A stretch of DNA of 6,394 nt from an uncultured Phycisphaerales bacterium. GTDB taxonomy: Bacteria; Planctomycetota; Phycisphaerae; Phycisphaerales; UBA1924. Position numbers and translations under genes: made by a program. Location: the NCBI GenBank assembly GCA_937871415.1, contig CALMQD010000491.1, positions 1 to 6,394 of the forward strand, given 5' to 3'. Positions 1 through 5,547 of the stretch are shown here, in pieces (the stretch's first letter is position 1; each line of letters begins with the position of its first letter). The notes under the pieces are model-generated. The model searched no databases. It was not told the origin of the DNA and saw only the letters and a program-made list of their open reading frames with translations.

Positions 1-2
1 CC

Positions 3-230
3 GACGTCCGCACCGGCGCCGAAGTGCCCGCCGACGCGCTCCGAACACTGCTGGTGGGCCCCATGGCCCGCCTGCGCGCGGGCGAGAGCGCCGCGGGCGT
101 CGGAGTCGATCCCGCGGCCACGCGCGCGGCGTTCGGCGACCTCCGCCGCGCCATCCTGCTCCGCGAGATCCTCGACCGGCCGGTCTCGATGCGCGAACCG
201 CGCGAGATCGAAGGGCGCATGAGCGTCTGA
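3..230 (+). CDS. C-terminal fragment of an unrecognised protein
   Basis: Reading frame 3 is open from the window edge to a TGA at 228-230, giving 75 residues of a gene that begins upstream of the window. Codon third positions are almost all G or C, as in the confirmed genes, so the frame is very probably coding. The fragment looks helical and charged, with no membrane segment. The stretch around LRRAILLREILDRPVSMRE is its most distinctive part, but I cannot assign it to a family. A GTG at 24 could serve as a start, but nothing suggests initiation there, and the frame continues to the edge. The next gene (UbiA family) begins 35 bp downstream with no visible promoter of its own, so the two may share a transcript. 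That would make a quinone-related role possible, but this is guesswork. Confidence 0.65.
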   Translation, partial: DVRTGAEVPADALRTLLVGPMARLRAGESAAGVGVDPAATRAAFGDLRRAILLREILDRPVSMREPREIEGRMSV

Positions 231-234
231 CCCC

Positions 235-253
235 CGCGCCGCCCGTCGGCGCG
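235..253 (+). other. GC hairpin between the fragment and the ubiA-like gene
   Basis: CGCGCCG (235-241) and CGGCGCG (247-253) form a perfect 7-bp stem around a 5-nt loop (CCCGT). The hairpin starts 4 nt after the upstream stop codon and ends 12 nt before the ubiA ATG. It has no T-tract, so it is not a classical intrinsic terminator. It could pause or attenuate transcription, stabilise the 3' end of a processed mRNA, or be chance in GC-rich DNA. Confidence 0.35.
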
Positions 254-265
254 ACCGGCTGAACG

Positions 266-1252
266 ATGAGCACCACCGCTTCTGAACAACATCCGTCGGA
301 CCGGCAGGACGCGCCGGCGCTGCTCGATTCGCTGCGCCTGGCGGCCATGGACATCAAACTGGCGCACTCGGTCTTTGCCTTGCCGTTCGCGCTGCTCGCG
401 GCGTTCCTGGCGCGCGACGAGCACGGCTCGCCCCCGCGCTTCGCCGCGCAACTGGGCCTCGTCGTCGTGTGCATGGTCTGCGCCCGCACGTTCGCGATGC
501 TCGTGAACCGCCTGGCCGACCGGAGATGGGACGCCATGAACCCGCGCACGCACCGGCGCGTCATCGCATCGGGACGCCTCTCGGTCGGGCGCGCGGCGGT
601 CGTGACCCTCGCCGCGGCGGGGGCGTTTATTCTCGCCTGCGCGGGCTTCTGGGCGGCCTTCGGCAACCCTTGGCCGATCCTGCTCAGCCTGCCCACGCTC
701 GTGTGGATCGCCTTCTATTCCTTCACCAAGCGCTTCACGGTGCTCTGCCACTTCTTCCTGGGCGGCGCGCTGGCGCTCAGCCCCTTGGCCGCGGCGATCG
801 CCGTGCGCCCCGGTGCGCTGGCGGAGTGGGCCCCGTCGGGCTCGATTCAGTACACGGGCTTCGGCGTCGGCGCGACGCTCGCGCTGCTCTCGGGCATGGT
901 GCTGCTGTGGGTCGCGGGGTTCGACATCATCTATGCGTTGCAGGACGTCGAGTTCGACCGCGCCGCGCGCCTGTCGTCGATCCCCGCGCGCCTCGGTCCG
1001 CGCGGCGCGATCTGGGTGAGCCGCGCCCTGCACGCGCTGGCCTTCGGCCTGCTCGTCCTCGCCGGCGCCAGTTCCTGGAAACTCGGCTGGCTCTTCGATT
1101 CCGCCGTCGGCCTCGTCGGCGTGCTGCTGGTCATCGAGCACGCGGTGCTGGCGACCCGCGGCAAGGCCGGGCTCGACATGGCCTTCTTCACGCTCAACGG
1201 CGTCGTGTCGTGCGCCCTGGGCGTCGCCGGCATCATCGACCTTCTGAACTGA
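266..1252 (+). CDS. ubiA: UbiA-family polyprenyltransferase (menaquinone/MqnP-like)
   Basis: A 328-residue integral membrane prenyltransferase. It should transfer a polyprenyl chain from its diphosphate to an aromatic acid in quinone synthesis. Both Asp-rich motifs are intact: NRLADRRWDAMNPRT (residues 81-95, D85 and D89) and DIIYALQDVEFD (220-231, D220, D227, D231) followed by SSIPARLG. These bind the Mg-diphosphate. About eight to nine hydrophobic helices are visible, roughly 36-49, 62-80, 110-131, 136-152, 158-180, 198-224, 253-270, 275-295 and 304-327. The N-terminal IKLAHSVFALPFALLAAFLA and C-terminal FFTLNGVVS stretches resemble the bacterial branch often labelled 4-hydroxybenzoate octaprenyltransferase, which in futalosine-pathway bacteria is thought to be MqnP. 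The family is certain from motifs, but the substrate is inferred. The ATG at 266 lacks a Shine-Dalgarno and lies downstream of a GC hairpin. Residues 1-25 are hydrophilic and variable. Confidence 0.93.
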   Translation: MSTTASEQHPSDRQDAPALLDSLRLAAMDIKLAHSVFALPFALLAAFLARDEHGSPPRFAAQLGLVVVCMVCARTFAMLVNRLADRRWDAMNPRTHRRVIASGRLSVGRAAVVTLAAAGAFILACAGFWAAFGNPWPILLSLPTLVWIAFYSFTKRFTVLCHFFLGGALALSPLAAAIAVRPGALAEWAPSGSIQYTGFGVGATLALLSGMVLLWVAGFDIIYALQDVEFDRAARLSSIPARLGPRGAIWVSRALHALAFGLLVLAGASSWKLGWLFDSAVGLVGVLLVIEHAVLATRGKAGLDMAFFTLNGVVSCALGVAGIIDLLN

Positions 1253-1277
1253 CGCCGATCCGCGCCCCGCGCCGTCC

Positions 1278-1283
1278 TACCGT
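1278..1283 (+). promoter_or_regulatory. Candidate -10 box of leaderless truA mRNA
   Basis: TACCGT, in the context CTACCGT, lies 5 nt before the truA GTG start in a gap of only 36 bp after ubiA. There is no Shine-Dalgarno. The same CTAC(C/G)NT element precedes three other genes here at 6-10 nt, suggesting transcription starts at or next to the start codon. No clear -35 hexamer is visible at the usual 17-nt spacing. Confidence 0.5.
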
Positions 1284-1288
1284 CCCGC

Positions 1289-2359
1289 GTGCCGCGGTAC
1301 CGCCTCACGATCGCCTACGACGGGACCGACTTCTGCGGCTGGCAGAAGCAGTTCCCGCACGCCGACGCCGTGCCCGGCGCCCTGACGCGGTTCCACGACG
1401 ACGATCCGCCGGTCTTCGAGTTCCCGGGTGTGCTGCCGGCGGCGATCGAAGGTGCGCCCGGCGAACACACTGCGGACGCCGCGAGCGCACACGCAGAGAA
1501 CCCCGATCCCCGCCCGCGCGCGGAGCTCCGCACCGTGCAGTCCGTGGTCGAGCGCGCCGTGCGACTCACCGTCCGTCAGCCCGTCGTCGTCATGGGTGCA
1601 TCCCGCACCGACTCGGGCGTTCACGCCCGGGGGCAGGTGTGCGCGTTCTCGACGTTCGATGTGCCCGGCGCGCAGCCCGCGAGCGGCGGCTCTACCGCCC
1701 GCATCGAAACGCGCCAGCCCGGCGCCGACCCCGAGCCGCCCACCAACTTCGAGCGTTTCGGGGGCGGTTGGCCCGCCGAGCGCGGCGCCGCGGCCCTTGT
1801 ACGAGCCCTCAACGCCCGACTGCCCGCCGACGTGCTCGTGCGCACCGCCGACGTCGTGCCCCCGGACTTCGACCCCATCTCCGGCGCGATCAGCAAGGCC
1901 TATTCCTACTCGATCTTCAGTTCGCGCCAGCGCCCGCTCTGGGAGCGTCGGCAGAGCCTGCACGTGTGGCACGAACTCGACGCCGAGCGCATGCGGCGTG
2001 CCGCGGCCCTGTTCGTCGGCGAGCACGATTTCGCCGCGTTCGCCGCGGCGGGCCACGCGCGCCAGTCCACCGTGCGCACCGTCTTCTCCTGCACCGTGCG
2101 CGAGCGTGAACTCCCCGACCTCCTCGACGGCGAGGTTGGCGGACGCCTGATCACGATCGACATCGCCGGCTCCGGGTTCCTGTGGAACATGGTCCGGATC
2201 ATCTCGGGCACGCTCGTCGAGGCCGGCAAGGGCGCGATCGGTGAGGACCGCATCCGCGAGGCGCTCCGGTCGGGCGACCGCCGGCTCGCGGGCCCGACGC
2301 TCCCGCCGCAGGGCCTGTGCCTGGAGTGGATCCGCTACGCCGACGTGCCACGGGCGTGA
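1289..2359 (+). CDS. truA: tRNA pseudouridine(38-40) synthase TruA, with insertions
   Basis: TruA isomerises uridines 38-40 in the anticodon stem-loop of tRNAs. The GTG start at 1289 puts the family's N-terminal strand (YRLTIAYDGTDFCGWQKQ, residues 4-21) right at the protein start. The catalytic motif ASRTDSGVHA (104-113) contains the nucleophile D108. The C-terminal lobe is typical: SKAYSYSIF (202-210), the HDFAAFA segment (247-253), GSGFLWNMVRIISGTLVEAGKG (294-315) and AGPTLPPQGLCLEWIRY (334-350). At 356 residues it is about 90-100 longer than usual TruA. One extra segment (about residues 22-78) separates the GWQ strand from the RTVQ helix. Another, Gly/Pro-rich (about 124-165), follows the catalytic strand. 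Both are hydrophilic and keep the frame and GC-rich codons, so they are genuine insertions. It ends 20 bp from the convergent stop of the next gene. Confidence 0.95.
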   Translation: MPRYRLTIAYDGTDFCGWQKQFPHADAVPGALTRFHDDDPPVFEFPGVLPAAIEGAPGEHTADAASAHAENPDPRPRAELRTVQSVVERAVRLTVRQPVVVMGASRTDSGVHARGQVCAFSTFDVPGAQPASGGSTARIETRQPGADPEPPTNFERFGGGWPAERGAAALVRALNARLPADVLVRTADVVPPDFDPISGAISKAYSYSIFSSRQRPLWERRQSLHVWHELDAERMRRAAALFVGEHDFAAFAAAGHARQSTVRTVFSCTVRERELPDLLDGEVGGRLITIDIAGSGFLWNMVRIISGTLVEAGKGAIGEDRIREALRSGDRRLAGPTLPPQGLCLEWIRYADVPRA

Positions 2360-2373
2360 AGCGGGCTCCGTGG
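2348..2373. terminator. Weak stem-loop at the convergent truA / EEP gene ends
   Basis: CCACGG (2348-2353) and CCGTGG (2368-2373) make a perfect 6-bp stem around a 14-nt loop that includes the truA stop codon. It sits where two genes converge with only 20 bp between stops, so it could act on both strands. There is no T-tract on either side, so a terminator role is only tentative. Confidence 0.22.
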
Positions 2374-2379
2374 GGGCGC

Positions 2380-3618
2380 CTACTCCCAGGTCAGGTCGAT
2401 GACGATCGGCCAGTGATCGCTCCCGCGCGATTCCGAGCGCGTCCACGACACGACCCCGAACTCGTCGCTGATGAGCGCATCGTCGATGGCGATCGTCAGG
2501 GGCCAGTTCCCGCCGAAAGAAGAGCGCTGCGCACGCGCCTGCGCGTGGTCGGCGGGGTTCGGCGCCTTCACGTCCGCCGGCACCGCCGTTGTGAGACCCT
2601 CCCGCGTCGGCCACGTGCCCTCGAGGCGCATCAGCGGCTTGGCCCGTCTCAGTCCCGCGCCCGCAAGCAGGCGCGACCGGTACCCCGTGGGCGTCGAGTT
2701 CAGGTCGCCGATCACGAGCACCGGTGTGCCGCGGCTCCGCGCGTCTTCCACCAGCGCCGCCGCCCGGCGTGTCATCTCGTTGCCGAGCTCCCATCGCCCG
2801 CTGTTCCGGGGCGAGGGCGGGTGCAGGCCCACGATGAGTACTTGGCCGCCGGGCGCGCTCGGCACGTTCGCGATCACGCTCGCGACCGCCGTGCCGGGGT
2901 CTTGCTTCGAGTACGGCTCGGTGCTGCCGGCGATGGGCGTGAGGCCCCAGCGCGACGCGATGATCACGTCGCCGACGAGCGCCGGATCGTTCTCGATGCC
3001 CGGCCAGGGGAGGTGGAAGCCGCGCTGCCAGTGGGCGCCCGGCTCGAAAAACGGCCCGTCGGGGGACGCGGCCGAAAGCGGGATCGGCTTGACGGGAGGG
3101 CCTACGAGCGCTCGCCAACTGCGCATGACGCCCGGCGAGGGCTCGGCGATGACCACGATGTCCGGGTCCCACTTGCGCAGGTCGTCCAGGAAAGCGTCGG
3201 AAGTCTGGCCGCGGCTGGCGTTGAAGAGCAGCACGCGCAGCGCCGTGCCCGGCGGCCTCGCCGCTTGCGTGTCCGTCGCGCTCGGCGTCAGCCCCGGGCG
3301 CGGCAGGATCGCGGCCCGATGCCGCGAGAGCATCGCGCACTGCACCAAAACCAGCAGCGCCGCAGCACCCAGCAGGCGCCAACGGCGCAACGCCGCGAGT
3401 GCGAGCATCAGCACGAGTGTCGCCAACAGCAACTGAGCGCACAGGTTCGCCAGGAGATCGACCAGGCGCGAAGCGCCGGGATCGAGCAGCGCCGCCGTCC
3501 ACGCGACCAGCGGCGCCAGCAGCGCGGCGCACACCGCCGTCAGGGCGCGGCTTCGTCGCCGGCGCCGAAGTCCGCTCGGCGCGCCTTGCCGCGCGCCCCG
3601 ATCGTTCGTTGCGTTCAT
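2380..3618 (-). CDS. Membrane-anchored endonuclease/exonuclease/phosphatase (EEP) family protein
   Basis: A 412-residue protein with an arginine-rich N-terminus (18-24), three hydrophobic helices (about 26-46, 55-77, 82-98), a linker, and an EEP catalytic domain (about 127-412). EEP signatures appear in order: FNAS (132-135, N133), AEP (158-160, E159), GLHPPSP (264-270, H266), GDLNSTP (304-310, D305 and N307), DDALIS (379-384) and the terminal SDHWPI (400-405, D401, H402). The metal-binding and catalytic residues are therefore all present. By the positive-inside rule with three helices, the enzyme domain should lie outside the cytoplasm. The layout matches COG3021 (YafD-like) proteins, whose substrates are unknown. 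Phosphodiester or phosphomonoester bonds of lipids, glycans or nucleic acids are all possible. The ATG at 3618 overlaps the epimerase stop as ATGA. An AGGG six bases upstream is a weak ribosome-binding site, so translational coupling is likely. The reading frame extends upstream of this ATG, but only antisense to the epimerase's own coding frame. Confidence 0.88.
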   Translation of the reverse strand: MNATNDRGARQGAPSGLRRRRRSRALTAVCAALLAPLVAWTAALLDPGASRLVDLLANLCAQLLLATLVLMLALAALRRWRLLGAAALLVLVQCAMLSRHRAAILPRPGLTPSATDTQAARPPGTALRVLLFNASRGQTSDAFLDDLRKWDPDIVVIAEPSPGVMRSWRALVGPPVKPIPLSAASPDGPFFEPGAHWQRGFHLPWPGIENDPALVGDVIIASRWGLTPIAGSTEPYSKQDPGTAVASVIANVPSAPGGQVLIVGLHPPSPRNSGRWELGNEMTRRAAALVEDARSRGTPVLVIGDLNSTPTGYRSRLLAGAGLRRAKPLMRLEGTWPTREGLTTAVPADVKAPNPADHAQARAQRSSFGGNWPLTIAIDDALISDEFGVVSWTRSESRGSDHWPIVIDLTWE

Positions 3619-4778
3619 GGCACGCCCTGCGGCGAAACCCCGGCGGTCTGCTGCAGCCACGCCCACTGCCGGCGGACACCTTCCTCGAACGACGTTGACG
3701 GCCGGTATCCGAGTTCCTCGCCCGAGCGCGTCAGGTCGGCGAAGGTGCGTTCGACGTCGCCGGGCTGCGCGGGCCTGCGGTCGATGATCGCCTTCGCCCC
3801 CGTCACGCGTTCGATCGTCGCGATCATCTCGCTCAGCGACACCGGCTGATTGCCGCCGAGGTTCCAGATGCGGAACCCGTGCCGCTCGACCCGGTCGTAA
3901 CTGGCGATCACGCCCCGCACGATGTCGTCGATGAACGTGTAGTCGCGGCTGGCCGAGCCGTCGCCGAACACGGGGATGGGCCGGGACGCGGCGGGGTGCG
4001 TGCCCGGGCCGCCGCTCGAGGCGGGAGCGGGGTCCGACGCCCCGGCCAGTTCGTCGATCCCCCCGACGCGGCTCAGGAACAGCGAGATCGCCAGGTCCGG
4101 CCGCTGGCGCGGTCCGTAGACCGTGAAGAACCGCAGACACGCCGTCGGCATCTTCGTCAATGCCCAGTGCGCGTGCCCGATGAGTTCGCACGCCCGCTTG
4201 GTCGCCGCGTACGGCGAGATCGGGCCCGACACGTCGTCCGCCTCACTGAACGGCACCTTCGGGTTGTTGCCGTACACGCTGGAACTCGACGCCATCACGA
4301 ACACGCGGCACGACGCCCCGCTCGGGTCGTCATCGCGGCAGCGCCGCGCCTCCTCCAGCAGCACGCTCGTGCCCAGCACGTTCGCGCGGCTGTAGCCCAC
4401 CGGGTCCGCGATGCTCGGCCTCACCCCCGCCTTCGCGGCCAGGTGGATGACCCCGGACGGGCGCGTTCGGCTGAACAGCCGACGCATCGCCGCGTCATCG
4501 ACGATATCCGCTTCGACGAACTCGAACGAGGCGCGGGCGTGAGTCTTCTGCGCCTTCACCGCCGCCGCCCGCACCTCGCGCAGGTTGCGCTCCTTCAGGC
4601 GCGGGTGGTAATACGGATCGAAGTTGTCAAGCCCCACCACCCGCTCGCCCCGAGCGAGCAGCGCCTCACAGACGTGCGAGCCGATGAAACCCGCCGCGCC
4701 GGTGACCAGGATCGGTCGTTCCCCGACGCCGGACGGTGCGTGGCCTGGGCCGGGTCGTTCGCTGGGTCGTTGGGTCAT
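3615..4778 (-). CDS. NAD-dependent sugar-nucleotide epimerase, probable UDP-glucuronate 4-epimerase
   Basis: A 387-residue short-chain dehydrogenase/reductase of the extended type. It has the NAD-binding VTGAAGFIGSH (25-35), DNFDPYYHPRLKERNL (51-66), HLAAKAGVRPS (112-122), SSSSVYG (164-170) with NNPKVPFSE after it, the catalytic YAATK (190-194, Y190/K194), LRFFTVYGPRQRPD (215-228), DYTFIDDIVRG (279-289) and the C-terminal QPGDVERTFAD (338-348). The DNF-YY and NNPKVPFSE/FFTVYGP-RPD signatures point to UDP-glucuronate 4-epimerase, which makes UDP-galacturonate for envelope polysaccharides. Substrate choice is inferred, and UDP-glucose or related epimerases remain possible. Unusual parts are a 22-residue hydrophilic N-terminal leader and a Pro/Ser/Gly-rich loop (about 241-266). 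The ATG at 4778 is chosen because a CTACCCT element lies 8 nt upstream; the frame stays open further upstream without support. It is first in a two-gene operon with the membrane EEP protein. Confidence 0.9.
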   Translation of the reverse strand: MTQRPSERPGPGHAPSGVGERPILVTGAAGFIGSHVCEALLARGERVVGLDNFDPYYHPRLKERNLREVRAAAVKAQKTHARASFEFVEADIVDDAAMRRLFSRTRPSGVIHLAAKAGVRPSIADPVGYSRANVLGTSVLLEEARRCRDDDPSGASCRVFVMASSSSVYGNNPKVPFSEADDVSGPISPYAATKRACELIGHAHWALTKMPTACLRFFTVYGPRQRPDLAISLFLSRVGGIDELAGASDPAPASSGGPGTHPAASRPIPVFGDGSASRDYTFIDDIVRGVIASYDRVERHGFRIWNLGGNQPVSLSEMIATIERVTGAKAIIDRRPAQPGDVERTFADLTRSGEELGYRPSTSFEEGVRRQWAWLQQTAGVSPQGVP

Positions 4779-4786
4779 GCCGCCCA

Positions 4787-4792
4787 AGGGTA
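4787..4792 (-). promoter_or_regulatory. Candidate -10 box for the leaderless epimerase operon
   Basis: On the minus strand TACCCT (context CCTACCCT) lies 8 nt before the epimerase ATG at 4778. There is no Shine-Dalgarno between it and the start. It matches the CTAC(C/G)NT element found upstream of three plus-strand genes. The GACCGG at the -35 position (4815-4810) is not a recognisable hexamer. Confidence 0.5.
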
Positions 4793-4799
4793 GGAAAGC

Positions 4800-4831
4800 G
4801 GTCCGATCACCGGTCGCCCGTCGCACGGACC
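4800..4831. promoter_or_regulatory. Inverted repeat in the divergent promoter region
   Basis: GGTCCG (4800-4805) and CGGACC (4826-4831) are a perfect 6-bp inverted repeat with a 20-bp spacer that also holds the palindrome ACCGGT (4809-4814). Its centre (about 4815.5) nearly coincides with the midpoint of the two divergent candidate -10 boxes (about 4816.5). That is where a shared regulator could bind. Short GC-rich repeats also arise by chance. Confidence 0.25.
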
Positions 4832-4840
4832 CTCCGCCCC

Positions 4841-4846
4841 TACGCT
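4841..4846 (+). promoter_or_regulatory. Candidate -10 box of leaderless trpG/pabA mRNA
   Basis: TACGCT, in the context CTACGCT, lies 10 nt before the GTG start at 4857. The intervening bases contain no purine-rich Shine-Dalgarno. The spacing is slightly longer than at the other three sites, so a very short leader is possible rather than a strictly leaderless mRNA. Confidence 0.45.
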
Positions 4847-4856
4847 CGCAGCACGC

Positions 4857-5525
4857 GTGATCCTGGTCATCGACAACTACGACTCGTTCACGTACAACCT
4901 CGTGCAGCGGCTCGGCGAGATCGACCCCGCGCTGCCCGTCGAAGTGGTGCGCAACGACCGGATCAGCGCGGCGCAGGTCGCGGACATGCGTCCGCGCGGC
5001 GTGGTGATCTCCCCCGGGCCCTGCACGCCCCTGGAGAGCGGCGTGTCGATCGACATCGTCCGCTCGCTCGCCGGACGCGTCCCGATCCTGGGCGTCTGCC
5101 TCGGGCACCAGTGCCTGGGCGCCGCCCACGGCATGAGCGTCGCGCGGCACACAACGCCGGTCCACGGGAAGGCGTCCCTCATCCACCACGACGGGCGCGG
5201 CCTGTTCGAAGGCCTGCCCAGCCCCTTTCAGGCCGCGCGGTACCACTCGCTGGTCGTGCTCGAAGACTCCGTGCCGCCGGTCGACGCGACCGACGGCGGG
5301 TGGGAGATCAGCGCGTGGACGGACGAGGCGCCCGACCGCCCCGGAACGCGGTCCCCGCGCGTGGTCATGGGCCTCCGGCGCGTCTGGCCCCCAAACGCGG
5401 GCGCGCCCGCCCCGGCGATGCTCGAGGGCGTGCAGTTCCACCCCGAGAGTTTCCTGACGCCGCTGGGCCCGGCCTTGCTCGCGAACTTCCTGCGGGCGTG
5501 CGGCGGAGCGTCCAAGGGGCGCTGA
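4857..5525 (+). CDS. trpG: Anthranilate / aminodeoxychorismate synthase component II (glutamine amidotransferase)
   Basis: A 222-residue class I glutamine amidotransferase. It hydrolyses glutamine and passes ammonia to a chorismate-using partner (TrpE or PabB), giving anthranilate for tryptophan or aminodeoxychorismate for folate. The family start ILVIDNYDSFTYNLVQ is residues 2-17. VVISPGPCTP (49-58) forms the oxyanion region, GVCLGHQ (79-85) holds the nucleophile C81, and GVQFHPESFLT (191-201) holds H195 and E197, so the triad is complete. The GTG at 4857 is directly before the first strand and is the only sensible start. The protein is about 30 residues longer than usual. The extra length lies mainly between the YHSLVV strand (129-134) and the HPES motif, including a Pro/Ala-rich stretch near 178-187. 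No TrpE or PabB is encoded in the window, so sequence alone does not separate TrpG from PabA; the symbol is a convenience. Confidence 0.92.
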   Translation: MILVIDNYDSFTYNLVQRLGEIDPALPVEVVRNDRISAAQVADMRPRGVVISPGPCTPLESGVSIDIVRSLAGRVPILGVCLGHQCLGAAHGMSVARHTTPVHGKASLIHHDGRGLFEGLPSPFQAARYHSLVVLEDSVPPVDATDGGWEISAWTDEAPDRPGTRSPRVVMGLRRVWPPNAGAPAPAMLEGVQFHPESFLTPLGPALLANFLRACGGASKGR

Positions 5526-5535
5526 CGGTTTCCGC

Positions 5536-5541
5536 TACGAT
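5536..5541 (+). promoter_or_regulatory. Candidate -10 box of leaderless HD-protein mRNA
   Basis: TACGAT, in the context CTACGAT, lies 6 nt before the GTG start at 5548 in a 22-bp gap after the amidotransferase gene. It is the best of the four matches to a TANNNT -10 box. There is no Shine-Dalgarno. It suggests that this gene can be transcribed on its own despite the tight spacing. Confidence 0.5.
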
Positions 5542-5547
5542 TCACGC

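Noticed and set aside
469..2109. A 546-codon plus-strand open frame across the ubiA/truA junction
   Set aside because: It is a shadow frame: very Arg-rich, no motifs, while the overlapping frames hold complete conserved enzymes.
1277..3679. An 800-codon open frame on the minus strand spanning truA and the EEP gene
   Set aside because: It is antisense to truA and out of frame with the EEP protein, is Arg/Ala/Gly-rich without any domain, and arises because stop codons are rare in GC-rich DNA.
2317..3849. Long plus-strand open frames opposite the EEP and epimerase genes
   Set aside because: They lack domains and have shadow-like composition. The minus-strand frames carry all EEP and SDR catalytic motifs.
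3619..4191. Longer N-terminus for the EEP protein
   Set aside because: The extra residues overlap the epimerase in another frame and have no domain. The ATGA overlap at 3615-3618 gives a natural start just before the Arg-rich segment and first helix.
4752..4778. Short GGGTCGTT direct repeats at the epimerase start
   Set aside because: They encode the variable N-terminal leader (RPSERP) and are too short and few to count as a repeat array.
4779..5441. Upstream N-terminal extension of the epimerase frame, antisense to trpG/pabA
   Set aside because: The extension is low-complexity and opposite a conserved gene. The -10 candidate and the Rossmann motif position favour the ATG at 4778.
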